This document shows, one piece after another, positions 46,101 to 56,320 of a stretch of 64,000 nucleotides of DNA. The notes under the pieces were generated by a model. That model was not told the origin of the DNA. It saw only the letters and a list, made by a program, of their open reading frames with translations, and made no database searches. The DNA lies in the NCBI RefSeq assembly GCF_017355855.1, contig NZ_JAFEWD010000007.1:1-64000 (forward strand). The letters run 5' to 3'. Source of the DNA: Pedobacter sp. SYSU D00535 (GTDB taxonomy: Bacteria; Bacteroidota; Bacteroidia; Sphingobacteriales; Sphingobacteriaceae). Position numbers and translations under genes: made by a program. Numbering within the stretch: position 1 is the first letter of the stretch; each line of letters opens with the position of its first letter.

Positions 46101-47564
46101 TTAATTTTGGGGCCAGGTAAAAATGAATTTAGCTCCCTGACCCAGTTCTGATTTAACTCTGATTGTACAATGCTGATCGTCGATAATCTTTTTCACTATT
46201 GCCAAGCCAATTCCGGTGCTTTCCTGATCATTTTTTTCCCGCAGGGTTTGAAAAATCTCGAAAATTTTATCGTTGTACTCGGGATCAATACCTATACCGT
46301 TGTCCTCAACAGTAAATTCATAAAAGTGGTTTAGTTCTTTATAAGAAATGCGGATCTGACTGTCAGCGTGATTGGTATACTTTACCGAATTGCTTATAAG
46401 GTTGCTGAAGACTTGCTCCAGGCGAATTCGCTCCGTGAAAAGAACCGGCATTTCTCCAATCTGGACAGTAAACTGCTTTGGTACCAATAAGTCAACAATG
46501 TCCTTAAGAAGGAGGTTGACGTCGACTACTTCCTTTAACGCCTTGTCTCGACTAATCCTTGCATAATCCAACAAGCCATCGATCAGTCCTTCCATCCGGT
46601 TGATCCGTTGAGGAATAAAGCTGAGGTATTTCCGCATTTGTGGAGAGATTTCGTTGGCCAAATCCTCCTCGATCCATTGAACTACGTTATAAATACCGCG
46701 AATAGGAGCTTTTAAGTCGTGGGAGACTACATAGGCAAATTGGTTAAGCTCCGAGTTTCTTTTTTCGAGTTCTTTAATGTTCTTACTTAATCTTTCCGAC
46801 ATGATGTTTAATGAGGTAGAAAGACTGGTAAGCTCATCGTTTTTATTGTCCTTAACAATAGCAAATTTACCTTTGGAAATACTTTCGGCCAGGTTTACCA
46901 TCATTGCAATTCGTTTTGAAATAAGTTTTACCACATACACGCTGGTGGTGACTGCAACCACGATGGTAAGTATTACGAAGGTGAAAGAGAACGTCTCCGT
47001 GCGTTCAATAGACATAGTTAAGGTGTCTCGCCGGGTTTCTCTGATCTTGTACTCAAAGCGATCGAAGTCCCTGAAAATATCACTGATCTTGGAGTTCAGC
47101 TTTTGCCCAACTTGTTTCCTGAACTTAGTGTCGAAAAGCTCCCGGTAGCGGTTGCTACTGCCATTTGCTGCCAGCGATTCCCTTCTTGAAGAGATAAGAT
47201 CGTTAGCGTAGTTAACCCAATTTTTATGTAAAGCGAAAATAGAATCCAGTCTGGATAGCTGAGGCGCAGAGTCTTTAACCAGCCTGCGTTGTTCTATGTA
47301 GAGCCTCGGGATTTCCTTCAATCCAGAGTCGTAAGGTGTTAGGAAGTTCTCGTCATCAGTAAGAAGATATCCCCTAAAAGCACTTTGCATGTCGATAATG
47401 CTTTTATGGAGCTTGCTTGAATTTCTTATCACCGACTCTGAGTTGGCAAGAAACACTGTGTTCTTGTTTACCTGCCGGGATAAAAGATTATTTACATACG
47501 AGTCTACCAGAGAGAGTGTAAGAACAACGGAAAACCCCAAAAAAATCAGAGTTGATATTTTCAT
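46101..47564 (-). CDS. Sensor histidine kinase with CHASE3 domain
   Basis: This 487-residue membrane kinase has helix 1 at about 5-23, an extracytoplasmic CHASE3 sensor (MQSAFRGYLLTDDENFL, about 40-190) and helix 2 at about 194-212. A HAMP domain lies at about 214-266, HisKA with the phospho-accepting His in VVSHDLKAPIRG near residue 280, and an ATPase domain with EDNGIGI and STGIGLAIVKKI. All boxes are intact. It is 37 bp after the REC-kinase and 7 bp before the single receiver. The stimulus is unknown. Confidence 0.92.
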   Translation of the reverse strand: MKISTLIFLGFSVVLTLSLVDSYVNNLLSRQVNKNTVFLANSESVIRNSSKLHKSIIDMQSAFRGYLLTDDENFLTPYDSGLKEIPRLYIEQRRLVKDSAPQLSRLDSIFALHKNWVNYANDLISSRRESLAANGSSNRYRELFDTKFRKQVGQKLNSKISDIFRDFDRFEYKIRETRRDTLTMSIERTETFSFTFVILTIVVAVTTSVYVVKLISKRIAMMVNLAESISKGKFAIVKDNKNDELTSLSTSLNIMSERLSKNIKELEKRNSELNQFAYVVSHDLKAPIRGIYNVVQWIEEDLANEISPQMRKYLSFIPQRINRMEGLIDGLLDYARISRDKALKEVVDVNLLLKDIVDLLVPKQFTVQIGEMPVLFTERIRLEQVFSNLISNSVKYTNHADSQIRISYKELNHFYEFTVEDNGIGIDPEYNDKIFEIFQTLREKNDQESTGIGLAIVKKIIDDQHCTIRVKSELGQGAKFIFTWPQN

Positions 47565-47601
47565 CAGCTAAAAAGTGTTTTTAGCAGTAAGGCCGCTAAA
47601 A

Positions 47602-48840
47602 CTAGTTATACAATGGGATAGTGAATTTGAAGCAAGTCCCTTTTCCGATTTCACTTTCAACTTTTATTACACCGCCATGCTGGGCCACAAAGTCGCGCAC
47701 CAGGATTAGTCCCAGGCCAGATCCCTGCTCATTGTTAGTGCCCGACACAGAATGCGAGCCCGGCTCGAGCAAAAGTTTTGATTTCATCTCCTCACTCATG
47801 CCAACTCCGGTATCCTCTACACAAATTTCGGCCATTGCTTCAACTTCATCCGCCTTTAGCCTAACTGAACCTCCCTCAGGAGTGAATTTAATGGCATTAG
47901 TTACGATATTCTGAAGGATGGAACGTAGCATGAGCGCGTCTGCTTTTACAAAAATGTTGCTAGGAACGTTGTTTTCGAGGCGGATACCCTTTTGAATAGC
48001 ATTGCTCTTGAGCAATTCCAGCGATTCTTTCAGTCCTTCGACCAAATGAATTTTTGTTGGGCTGAAGCGGCTTTTTTCGTTTTGCTGCTTTGCCCATTCT
48101 ACCAGGTCATTAAGTTGGCCCAAAATGCGGTTGGAAGTTCTATAGATGATGTTCGAGAAATTCTTAATTTCCCTCGGCTCAAGGCGTTCAAAGTCTCTAT
48201 TTAACTTTTCTGAAGAAGCAAGAAGTGCAGTAAAGGGATTGCGGAGGTCATGCGAAATAACTGACAAGATTTTGTCCTTTGCAATATTCAATCCTCTTAA
48301 CTCGTGATTCAGGTTCTCCAATTCAAGCGTGCGTTCTCTAACCCGATTTTCCAAATCCTGATTAAGCTTCACCAGGTCTTCGTTAATCGCTTTCAGCTTG
48401 TCTTCCTGTTTTTTCAGGAGCTGATTTTTTTTGTAAAGTTCTGCAAATACAGCAACTTTCGAGCGAAGTATCTGAGGGTTAAAGGGTTTTCGAATGTAGT
48501 CTACTGCCCCCGCCTGATAGCCTTTAAAAACCGCTGTTTCTTCGTAGTCCTGACCGGTGATAAAAATGATGGGGATGTTTTTTAGCTTCTCTCTTTGGTA
48601 AATAAGTTCCGCTGTTTCATACCCATCCATAATAGGCATTTTAACGTCCAGTAGGATGAGAGAGAAATCGTCCTCTTTCAGGAGGATTTTCAAAGCCTCA
48701 ATGCCAGACGTGGCTTTGGCAAATGAATAACCCTGTTTTTCAAGCACGATTTCCATCGACATCAGGTTGTCTTCCCGGTCGTCAACTAAAAGTATTTTTA
48801 TCGTATCAGAAACCACTCTTTTATCGCGTAAATTCCCCAA
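47602..48840 (-). CDS. Hybrid receiver-histidine kinase
   Basis: This 412-residue soluble protein has an N-terminal receiver (ILLVDDREDN, Asp in LILLDVKMPIMDG near residue 62, Lys in YIRKPFNPQ). A coiled coil spans ~130-185. HisKA (VISHDLRNPFTA near residue 195) and an ATPase domain (EDTGVGM, SGLGLILVRDFV) follow. The receiver precedes the kinase, opposite to the usual hybrid order, so it may take phosphate from the large upstream kinase and then control this one. The gap to that gene is 6 bp. Confidence 0.9.
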   Translation of the reverse strand: MGNLRDKRVVSDTIKILLVDDREDNLMSMEIVLEKQGYSFAKATSGIEALKILLKEDDFSLILLDVKMPIMDGYETAELIYQREKLKNIPIIFITGQDYEETAVFKGYQAGAVDYIRKPFNPQILRSKVAVFAELYKKNQLLKKQEDKLKAINEDLVKLNQDLENRVRERTLELENLNHELRGLNIAKDKILSVISHDLRNPFTALLASSEKLNRDFERLEPREIKNFSNIIYRTSNRILGQLNDLVEWAKQQNEKSRFSPTKIHLVEGLKESLELLKSNAIQKGIRLENNVPSNIFVKADALMLRSILQNIVTNAIKFTPEGGSVRLKADEVEAMAEICVEDTGVGMSEEMKSKLLLEPGSHSVSGTNNEQGSGLGLILVRDFVAQHGGVIKVESEIGKGTCFKFTIPLYN

Positions 48841-48846
48841 AAGGTA

Positions 48847-51800
48847 CTATTTATATAACCAAACCCGCATCAATGAAAGCAACTGATCGGTTTTCACGGG
48901 CTTCGTAATATAATCTGATGCACCCGATGCAATACACTTCTGCCTATCGCCGATCATAGCCTTTGCAGTTACAGCAATGATTGGCAGCTGTTTGTTTTTA
49001 GGCTCTTTTCTGATCCACTGAATCGTTTCATAGCCATCCATCTCCGGCATCATGATATCCATCAGCACAATATCGATGTCTTTGTTTTCATTCAATATTT
49101 CCAGTGCCTCCCGGCCGCTTTCTGCCGTAACAACTTGCAGCCTGGAACGTTCGAAAGCTGCAGTCAGCGCAAAAAGGTTACGCACATCGTCATCCACGAT
49201 TAATACTTTTTTATCATCGAGGATATCGCTTCCGCTCCTAAGGCGAGCAAGTAGCTGCGCTTTTTCTTCTGCAAGCAGTTTCGTATCTACGTGAAGCATT
49301 TTAGAAACCTCATCCAGGATGAGAGCGTCAGAATTGTTCGACTTCATCACCGTCTTGTGAGGAAGGCGTTTTAGGTGAATCAGATCATCCTGGCTAAACT
49401 CCTTCTTCGAATGGATGATAATCGATGTCTGGAACTGCTTGTTCAGATTAAGGTGGTTTGCTATTTTTTCTGATTCGGGTATGCTGTAATCAACTATGAT
49501 ACAATCATAACTTTCCTCTTTAAGCAGAGAGGCGGCGTGATTCGCATTAGGTGCCGTAGACAGCTCCAGGCTGGTATTATCTAGTGTTCGTGTTAAGCGT
49601 TGTAGTTCGTCTTTTTCCTCTTCAATTATCAACACCTTCTTACTCTTCTTCTCATGGAAGGATAAGATTTCCGTGATCAACTCATCGAGCGACTTGTTCG
49701 ATAATGGTTTTAGGTGGAAACTTTTTGCACCGTATTTCAAGGCCAATGCCCGGTTATCCTCGCCAGAAATCAGGTGAACAGGAATATGCCTTAAGTGAAG
49801 ATCGTTCTTAAGTAATTTCAAGATTTTCCAGCCGTTCGATTCCGGAAGGTTAACATCCAGGGTAATAGCGATAGGACTGTAGTTTTGAAGGGCGTCAAAT
49901 ATCTCGAGATAGTTAACCGCCACTATCGCTTTCAGACCAAAGTCGCGAGCTTTGTCAACCATGATTTTGGTGAAGCGCAGGTCATCTTCAACTACCAGGA
50001 TTACCTTGTCGCCAGGAGCGATGTTGTGCTTGTCGTCATCCACTAAAGACTCCGTAACTTCAGGAGTGGCTTTTGCAGCCGCTGCCGGATAGGTAGCTTT
50101 TGCAGTTTCGCCTATTGCCTTTGTTCCTTCTTTATACTTCAATGGCAGGAATAGGGTGAATACACTTCCCCGGCCAAGTTCTGATTCTACAGTAATTGTA
50201 CCCCCCAAAAGTTCGGCAAAGCCTTTACTGATAGAAAGTCCCAGTCCTGTACCTCCGTATTTACGGCTGGTAGATCCCTCCGCCTGCTGGAAGGCTTCGA
50301 AGATAATTCCCTGGGTTTTCTTCGAGATACCAATACCGGTATCTTCAATCGAGAATGCAATCACATGGTCAACACCTGTCAGCGGATTTCGAACTGCGGC
50401 GTCAGGACGCTGAATACGAAGCTTCACACTACCTTTCTCAGTAAACTTGAAGGCATTTGAAAGTAAGTTTTTCAGGATTTGATTCAGACGCTGAATATCG
50501 GTCTCCATGATCTCTGGCAGATCCTCCTGGATGTCGATCTCGAAGTTAAGGTTCTTGGTTTCTGAAATCGGCTTGAATGTGGTTTCCACGAACGAAGCGA
50601 TCTCCCGGAAGCTAACCGGCATAATGTCTGCCGATATAACTCCCGACTCGATCTTAGAGAGATCGAGGATGTCATTAATCAATTGGATCAGGTCATATCC
50701 GCAAGAGTGAATAGTTTTCGCAAAGCGGATTTGTTTTTCGGTTAAGTTCCCGTCATGGTTTTCAAACAATTGCTGAGCAAGGATCAGTAAGCTGTTGAGC
50801 GGTGTCCTCAACTCGTGCGACATGTTTGCAAGGAATTCAGATTTATATTTGGATGTTAGCGTGAGCTGCTCTGCTTTTTCTTCTAATGATCTTCTGGCTT
50901 CTTCTACTTCCTTGTTGATCTGCTCCACCTCTTCTTTTTGTTTCTCAAGAAGCTGTGCTTTATCGTGAAGCTCGTCATTGGCTCTTCTTAACTCTTCCTG
51001 CTGCGCCTTCAACTCGTTGGCAAGAGATTGCGACTGCGCAAGAAGTTCCTCTGTACGGGTATTCGTCTCGATGTTATTTAGTACGATACCGATAGATTCA
51101 GTTAGCTGATCCAGGAAGTCCAAGTGAGTTGGACTAAAGTTTTCAAACGAGGCCAGTTCGATTACGGCTTTAATATTATTCTCGAATAGTACCGGAAGGA
51201 TTACCAATGCTGAAGGGGTGGCATTTCCGATACCAGAGTTTATTTGGAGATAATCTCCGGGGACGTTGGTTAGTAATATTCTTTCTTTGTCGATAGCACA
51301 TTGTCCAACAAGTCCTTCGCTTAAAGAGAACTCCTCGTTGATCTTTCTCTTGTTGTTGTATGCATATCCCGCAAATAGTTTCAGCTTTGCTTCGGCCGCT
51401 TCCGGCTGTTCCAAAATGTAGAATGCTCCGTAACGTGCATTTACAAGTTCTGCCAGCTCAGAAAGTACTTTGTTAGCCACCGCATTTCTATCGCGCTGAC
51501 CTTGAAGCATCTGCGTGAACTTTGCTAAGTTCGATTTCAGCCAGTCTTGCTCGTGGTTCCTTAAGGTTGTTCCTTTAAGGTTGGCAATCATTTGGTTGAT
51601 CGTATCTTTCAATGCTTCCAGCTCTCCTTTTGCTTCCACACGGATGGTCCGGGTTAAGTCTCCCTTCGTTACCGCCGATGCTACTTCCGAGATGGAACGC
51701 ACCTGAACCGTGAGGTTTTGTGCCAGCTGGTTTACGTTCTCTGTTAAGTCTTTCCAGGTTCCTGATGCTCCGGGTACACTCGCCTGACCACCCAATCGAC

Positions 51801-54606
51801 CTTCCACACCCACCTCACGTGCTACCGTTGTTACCTGGTCAGCGAATACGGCTAGTGTGTCGATCATCTCGTTAATTGCATCGGTCAGCTGAGCAACCTC
51901 ACCCATCGCATTGATCGACAGCCGTTGTTTCAGGTTACCTTTCGCCACGGACGTCGCTACTTTCGCAATACCCCGGATCTGTACCGTCAGGTTCGAAGCC
52001 ATCTGGTTTACCGAGTCTGTTAAGTCTTTCCAGGTACCCGCCACACCTTTTACGTGTGCCTGACCACCCAGTTTACCTTCTGTACCCACCTCACGTGCCA
52101 CACGCGTTACCTCGGATGCGAAGGAGTTCAGCTGATCCACCATCGTGTTGATCGTGTTTTTCAACTCCAATACCTCTCCCTTCGCATCGATGATTACCGT
52201 TTTACTTAAGTCTCCGGATGCTACCGCTTTCGTCACCTCGGCGATGTTACGTACCTGAGATGTCAAGTTCGACGACATCTGGTTCACCGAGTCTGTTAAG
52301 TCTTTCCAGGTACCCGCTACCCCAGGCACGAATGCCTGACCTCCCAGGTTACCGTCGGTTCCTACCTCCCGTGCCACACGAGTTACCTCGGATGCAAAAC
52401 CGCGAAGCTGATCCACCATCGTATTGATCGTTTCTTTCAGCTGCAGGATCTCGCCTCGTACGTCGACCGTAATCTTTTTAGACAAGTCACCGTTTGCTAC
52501 CGCGATGGATACATCCGCTATGTTACGTAACTGTGCAGTTAAGTTACCGGCCATTTTATTTACCGAGTCAGTTAAGTCTTTCCAGGTTCCGTCTACTCCC
52601 GGTACGTTTGCCTGACCTCCCAACTGACCTTCAGAACCCACCTCCCGTGCTACACGAGTTACCTCGGATGCAAAGCCACGAAGTTGGTCCACCATCGTGT
52701 TAATTGTATTTTTTAGCTCCAGGAGCTCGCCTTTTGCATTTACCGTGATCTTTCGGGAAAGGTCACCCTTTGCTACCGCCGTTGTTACCTCAGCGATGTT
52801 ACGTACCTGAGACGTTAAGTTGTCGGCCATCTTATTTACCGAGTCGGTTAAGTCTTTCCAGGTACCACCTACTCCGGGTACGTTTGCCTGACCTCCAAGC
52901 TGCCCTTCAGAACCTACCTCACGTGCTACCCGCGTTACCTCCGAACCGAAGGAGTTCAGCTGATCCACCATCGTATTGATAGTTACTTTCAGCTCCAGCA
53001 TTTCCCCTTTTACGTCCACCGTAATTTTCTTGGAAAGGTCACCCTTGGCTACCGCCGTCGTTACCTCGGCGATGTTCCGCACCTGGCCCGTAAGGTTACC
53101 AGCCATTTGGTTTACCGAGTCGGTCAAATCTTTCCAGGTACCTCCAACACCCGGTACATTTGCCTGTCCACCCAGTTTCCCTTCTGTACCTACCTCTCTC
53201 GCCACACGAGTTACCTCAGACGAGAAGGAGTTCAGCTGGTCCACCATCGTGTTGATCGTATTCTTAAGCTCGAGAAGCTCACCTTTCGCATCTACCGTAA
53301 TTTTACGGGAAAGGTCTCCCTTCGCTACCGCCGTTGTTACGTCCGCAATGTTACGCACCTGGTCGGTAAGGTTAGATCCCATCTGGTTTACAGAGTCTGT
53401 CAAATCTTTCCAAACCCCGCCGACACCTTTTACCTTCGCCTGGCCTCCCAGCTTACCTTCAGTACCTACTTCGAGCGCCACACGCGTTACCTCGGATGCG
53501 AAGGAGTTCAGCTGATCCACCATCGTATTGATGGTTTTCTTCAGCTCCAACATCTCCCCTTTTACGTCTACGGTAATTTTCTTAGACAAGTCACCGTTGG
53601 CTACCGCCGTCGTTACACCAGCAATATTACGCACCTGTGAAGTCAGGTTACCGGCCATCCGGTTTACGGAGTCTGTTAAATCCTTCCATGTTCCGGCAAC
53701 CCCCGGTACCTTTGCCTGTCCACCCAGCTTTCCTTCCGTACCCACCTCGAGCGCCACACGCGTTACCTCGGATGAGAAGGAGTTTAGCTGATCCACCATC
53801 GTATTAATTGTATTTTTCAGCTCCAGGATCTCTCCTTTAGCTTCTACCGTGATTTTTCTTGAAAGGTCGCCTTTTGCCACCGCTGTTGTTACCGCAGCAA
53901 CATTACGTACCTGGGCTGTCAAGTTACCTGCCATCAGGTTTACTGAATCGGTAAGCTCGGCCCATACACCGTCTACTCCTTTAATTTTTGCCTGCTCTCC
54001 TAGTTTTCCTTCAGCACCTACCTGACGAGCAACCCGTGTTACCTCCATTGTAAATAAACGGAGCTGCTCGATCATCTGGTTCGATTCTTTCGCAATACGA
54101 AGGAATTCTCCTTTAAGCGGCTGGCCGTTTATCTCCAATGGAATTTGTCTAGATAGATTTCCATTTGCAACGGAATTGATCATTCCGGCAATTTCAAGGG
54201 TAGGATATGTAAGGTCGGTGATAAGATTGTTTAAGGATTTTACTCCAACGGCCCACTCTCCGCGGGCATCAGGTAGTTCAATCCGTTTCGAAAGATTTCC
54301 TTTCTTTCCAATTACTTTTTCGGCGGTACAGATTTCTGTCACCAAACGCTCATTCATATCGATGATCTCGTTCAGTACTTCACAAATTCTACCACTAATC
54401 CCTGCCTGAGTTACTGGCATCCGAACGTTTAGTTTCCCATTCTTAACCTGGGAAAGTACATTAAGAAGTTCTTTCAAATCCAAAGACTCTTCTAGTTCTG
54501 TGGCAAGGTGGTTAGTGTTTTCCTTCTCTAACAAAATTTCCTGTTCCATATATTTATATAATGAATCGACTAGTTGGCCATATTCCTGGCAAAGCCGGGA
54601 ACTCAT
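48847..54606 (-). CDS. Giant soluble hybrid histidine kinase with nine HAMP repeats
   Basis: This 1919-residue protein has no membrane helix or signal. Residues 1-213 are HAMP-like linkers. Residues 214-1012 are eight complete 92-residue repeats and one partial one, each starting [TV]WK-LTDSVN, of the poly-HAMP type. A GAF domain follows at ~1040-1180, a coiled coil at 1185-1250, HisKA with His1264 ([10 protein letters not shown]) and an ATPase domain to ~1490. Three receivers are centred on Asp1584 (LDVNLPES), Asp1706 (VDYSIPES) and Asp1850 ([10 protein letters not shown]). The middle receiver is atypical (EEE pocket, KS in place of KP). The layout resembles fungal Nik1/Os-1 osmosensor kinases. 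It is the first gene of a four-gene signalling cluster. Confidence 0.93.
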   Translation of the reverse strand: MSSRLCQEYGQLVDSLYKYMEQEILLEKENTNHLATELEESLDLKELLNVLSQVKNGKLNVRMPVTQAGISGRICEVLNEIIDMNERLVTEICTAEKVIGKKGNLSKRIELPDARGEWAVGVKSLNNLITDLTYPTLEIAGMINSVANGNLSRQIPLEINGQPLKGEFLRIAKESNQMIEQLRLFTMEVTRVARQVGAEGKLGEQAKIKGVDGVWAELTDSVNLMAGNLTAQVRNVAAVTTAVAKGDLSRKITVEAKGEILELKNTINTMVDQLNSFSSEVTRVALEVGTEGKLGGQAKVPGVAGTWKDLTDSVNRMAGNLTSQVRNIAGVTTAVANGDLSKKITVDVKGEMLELKKTINTMVDQLNSFASEVTRVALEVGTEGKLGGQAKVKGVGGVWKDLTDSVNQMGSNLTDQVRNIADVTTAVAKGDLSRKITVDAKGELLELKNTINTMVDQLNSFSSEVTRVAREVGTEGKLGGQANVPGVGGTWKDLTDSVNQMAGNLTGQVRNIAEVTTAVAKGDLSKKITVDVKGEMLELKVTINTMVDQLNSFGSEVTRVAREVGSEGQLGGQANVPGVGGTWKDLTDSVNKMADNLTSQVRNIAEVTTAVAKGDLSRKITVNAKGELLELKNTINTMVDQLRGFASEVTRVAREVGSEGQLGGQANVPGVDGTWKDLTDSVNKMAGNLTAQLRNIADVSIAVANGDLSKKITVDVRGEILQLKETINTMVDQLRGFASEVTRVAREVGTDGNLGGQAFVPGVAGTWKDLTDSVNQMSSNLTSQVRNIAEVTKAVASGDLSKTVIIDAKGEVLELKNTINTMVDQLNSFASEVTRVAREVGTEGKLGGQAHVKGVAGTWKDLTDSVNQMASNLTVQIRGIAKVATSVAKGNLKQRLSINAMGEVAQLTDAINEMIDTLAVFADQVTTVAREVGVEGRLGGQASVPGASGTWKDLTENVNQLAQNLTVQVRSISEVASAVTKGDLTRTIRVEAKGELEALKDTINQMIANLKGTTLRNHEQDWLKSNLAKFTQMLQGQRDRNAVANKVLSELAELVNARYGAFYILEQPEAAEAKLKLFAGYAYNNKRKINEEFSLSEGLVGQCAIDKERILLTNVPGDYLQINSGIGNATPSALVILPVLFENNIKAVIELASFENFSPTHLDFLDQLTESIGIVLNNIETNTRTEELLAQSQSLANELKAQQEELRRANDELHDKAQLLEKQKEEVEQINKEVEEARRSLEEKAEQLTLTSKYKSEFLANMSHELRTPLNSLLILAQQLFENHDGNLTEKQIRFAKTIHSCGYDLIQLINDILDLSKIESGVISADIMPVSFREIASFVETTFKPISETKNLNFEIDIQEDLPEIMETDIQRLNQILKNLLSNAFKFTEKGSVKLRIQRPDAAVRNPLTGVDHVIAFSIEDTGIGISKKTQGIIFEAFQQAEGSTSRKYGGTGLGLSISKGFAELLGGTITVESELGRGSVFTLFLPLKYKEGTKAIGETAKATYPAAAAKATPEVTESLVDDDKHNIAPGDKVILVVEDDLRFTKIMVDKARDFGLKAIVAVNYLEIFDALQNYSPIAITLDVNLPESNGWKILKLLKNDLHLRHIPVHLISGEDNRALALKYGAKSFHLKPLSNKSLDELITEILSFHEKKSKKVLIIEEEKDELQRLTRTLDNTSLELSTAPNANHAASLLKEESYDCIIVDYSIPESEKIANHLNLNKQFQTSIIIHSKKEFSQDDLIHLKRLPHKTVMKSNNSDALILDEVSKMLHVDTKLLAEEKAQLLARLRSGSDILDDKKVLIVDDDVRNLFALTAAFERSRLQVVTAESGREALEILNENKDIDIVLMDIMMPEMDGYETIQWIRKEPKNKQLPIIAVTAKAMIGDRQKCIASGASDYITKPVKTDQLLSLMRVWLYK
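51571..53967 (-). repeat. Tandem 276-bp coding repeats (HAMP units)
   Basis: Eight full 276-bp units and one partial unit encode the 92-residue HAMP repeats. The reading frame stays open and the units are very alike, especially units 4-6. Units could change number by recombination. Confidence 0.95.
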
Positions 54607-54985
54607 GAAAGTATTGCTACCCTAGGTTATAAAATGTATTAAAGCATCGCATTTCTGCAACTATATATCCAAAGTTGAACGTCATCATACTTTTCTTGAG
54701 AGCAGTTTCTTTGATGTACTTAAAATAAATGAGAGGTAAAAAAGAATTGTTACCCTGTTCATCACTCACACTTGTACCGTTCGGAAACCTGAAAAGCGGT
54801 TTAATCCTCGTCAGTAGGTCAAAACAACGGGTTTGGGCTATGGTTTTTATTTTTTGAAAAAAACTTAGGGGGGTGAATTTTAAACAATGGAGTTGAATTT
54901 ACGTGCAGATGATTCAGTGTCTATTTAAAATCCTAAATTTGAGTTTTGAATGCCTGAACCTTGTCAGTCAAAATGAATTGCATTA
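54607..54985. other. 379-bp divergent intergenic region
   Basis: It separates the giant kinase and the MTHFR-like gene. A TAAATTTG box at 54934-54941 may serve the plus-strand gene. The rest shows A/T-rich DNA with no gene, repeat or clear hairpin. Confidence 0.5.
54934..54941 (+). promoter_or_regulatory. Possible -7 box of the MTHFR-like gene
   Basis: TAAATTTG matches TAnnTTTG exactly, 44 bp before the ATG. No -33 TTTG is present at the right spacing. Confidence 0.35.
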
Positions 54986-55939
54986 ATGTTTAACGAAAAG
55001 ATAAAAAGGAAAGAATCCGGAATTCTACTTTACGGCATTACTCCACCCAAGGCGAGCAATACCAGTGAGAAGATTGCAGAAATCGCAGATAAAACAATCA
55101 ATAGGGTAAATAACCTAAACGTGGACGGCTTGGTGATTTACGATCTGCAGGATGAAACGTCCAGGAACCCTAGCGAGCGGCCATTTCCTTTTTCTTCAAC
55201 CTTAGATGCTTATGTTTACGCTACCGAGTATCTCCAGCAATTACAAGCACCTAAAGTAGTTTACTGTTCGGTAGGTAAGTTGCAGGAAGCCGAGTTGCAG
55301 GCGCGCCTGGAGCAGAAGTTTGACGGCAATGCAACAGTATTTGTTGGGGTTCCTTCCAAAGAACATCCGGTAAACATTACATTGAGCCGGGCTTATCAAA
55401 TTTGGAAACAAACAGCTGGTAACGTGCCGCTGGGAGCTGTAGCCATTCCCGAAAGGCATTTTTCGAAAAAAGACGAACATCTTAAGATGCTGAATAAAAT
55501 GCAGCACGGCTGTTCATTTTTCATCACTCAGTGTGTCTACAATATCGAGTATGTAAAGAATCTAATCTCTGATGTTTATTATCACAGCAAGGAGCGAAAC
55601 TTAGAATTTCCTACGCTTATATTCACTCTGACTCCTTGCGGTTCGTTAAAAACGCTGAAGTTCCTCGACTGGCTTGGAATTCATGTGCCTTCCTGGTTAG
55701 CTAATGAATTGTCTCACTGCCATGATATATTAGGGACTTCAGTAGATATGTGCATAAAAATAGCTGAGGAAATTATTGATTTCTGCGATTCGAAGAAGAT
55801 ACCCTTTGGGTTGAATATTGAAAGCGTATCCATTCGAAAGGAAGAAATAGAAGCTTCCCAAATTTTGCTTGAGGCTGTTGTCAAAATATTGGAGGAAAGG
55901 GGAATTCGCTCTGGTAAAACCAGAAGCGAGGTCAGCTGA
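54986..55939 (+). CDS. Methylenetetrahydrofolate reductase-like protein
   Basis: This 317-residue protein has the MetF TIM-barrel pattern. It shows LLYGITPPKASNTSEK near the N-terminus, GLVIYDLQDETSRN near residue 50, VAIPERHFSKKDEHLKML near residue 155, and CSFFITQCVYNIEYVKNLI near residue 175. A LTPCGSLKTLKFLDWLGIHVP segment follows near residue 215. It probably binds FAD and reduces methylene-THF or a related folate, but it is divergent from canonical MetF, so the exact substrate is inferred. It is a single gene, 130 bp before the tRNA-like RNA. Confidence 0.65.
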   Translation: MFNEKIKRKESGILLYGITPPKASNTSEKIAEIADKTINRVNNLNVDGLVIYDLQDETSRNPSERPFPFSSTLDAYVYATEYLQQLQAPKVVYCSVGKLQEAELQARLEQKFDGNATVFVGVPSKEHPVNITLSRAYQIWKQTAGNVPLGAVAIPERHFSKKDEHLKMLNKMQHGCSFFITQCVYNIEYVKNLISDVYYHSKERNLEFPTLIFTLTPCGSLKTLKFLDWLGIHVPSWLANELSHCHDILGTSVDMCIKIAEEIIDFCDSKKIPFGLNIESVSIRKEEIEASQILLEAVVKILEERGIRSGKTRSEVS

Positions 55940-55997
55940 AAGGCTAAATATAGCTCTGAACCTAGTAACAACTTAGAAAAATTGATGGGATATTTAG

Positions 55998-56028
55998 AAA
56001 AAAATAAAGCTCTCGATGGGCGAGAGCT
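55998..56028 (-). terminator. Terminator of the tRNA-like gene
   Basis: Perfect 8-bp arms agctctcg (56008-56015) and cgagagct (56021-56028) are followed on the minus strand by TTTATTTTTTT. This ends a transcript running through 56178-56068. Confidence 0.85.
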
Positions 56029-56067
56029 CAAACTAACCAATTATAAACCTAAATTAAACGAAAGGAG

Positions 56068-56177
56068 CTGTAGGGGAAGGAATCGAACCTTCAAGGAGTG
56101 GTTGAACCGTTGCTGGCTTTCCCAGATTCTCCGCCACCGAGACAAGGAGGTGTGTCTGCCTGTTTCACCACCCTACA
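56068..56177 (-). tRNA. Unusual tRNA-like RNA, long variable arm, apparent GUC anticodon
   Basis: The minus strand folds as a cloverleaf. The acceptor is TGTAGGG/CCCTACA (56177-56171 with 56075-56069), extendable by one pair. The D stem is GTG/CAC with an 11-nt Leu-like loop (AAACAGGCAGA, 56165-56155). The anticodon stem is CCTCC/GGTGG with a T-T mismatch and loop TTGTCTC, anticodon GTC (56143-56141). The variable region is 41 nt (56133-56093), with GGAG/CTCC and CTGG/CCAG pairings inside. The T arm is GAAGG-TTCGATT-CCTTC and the discriminator is G. It is ~110 nt, far longer than a normal tRNA. No CCA is encoded. Position 37 is T, which is unusual. The isotype is uncertain. Confidence 0.6.
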
Positions 56178-56211
56178 GTGTTAAGCAAAGCTTTTTGTTA
56201 CTTGCTTGATA

Positions 56212-56244
56212 CAAATTTAAAGCAAATTGAATATTCCTTGCAAA
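56212..56244 (-). promoter_or_regulatory. Promoter of the tRNA-like gene
   Basis: On the minus strand TTTG (56244-56241) lies 21 bp before TAAATTTG (56219-56212), both exact Bacteroidota consensus elements. Transcription would start about 27 nt upstream of the RNA. Confidence 0.55.
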
Positions 56245-56320
56245 TATTTTAACATTTTATTTTAATTTTTATAAAGTTTTTATTTACTTCGTATATAAAT
56301 TAGAATCCTTCAAATATCCC

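Noticed and set aside
52218-53791. Several plus-strand open frames of 60-180 codons with periodic similarity
   Set aside because: They are antisense shadows of the repeated HAMP units and lack their own start signals.
51571-53967. CRISPR array or non-coding satellite
   Set aside because: The 276-bp repeats keep one long reading frame and encode HAMP units; there are no short direct repeats with spacers.
56068-56177. Selenocysteine tRNA or tmRNA
   Set aside because: No UCA anticodon sits in an anticodon loop, the acceptor/T geometry is ordinary, and there is no tag reading frame or tmRNA-size insert.
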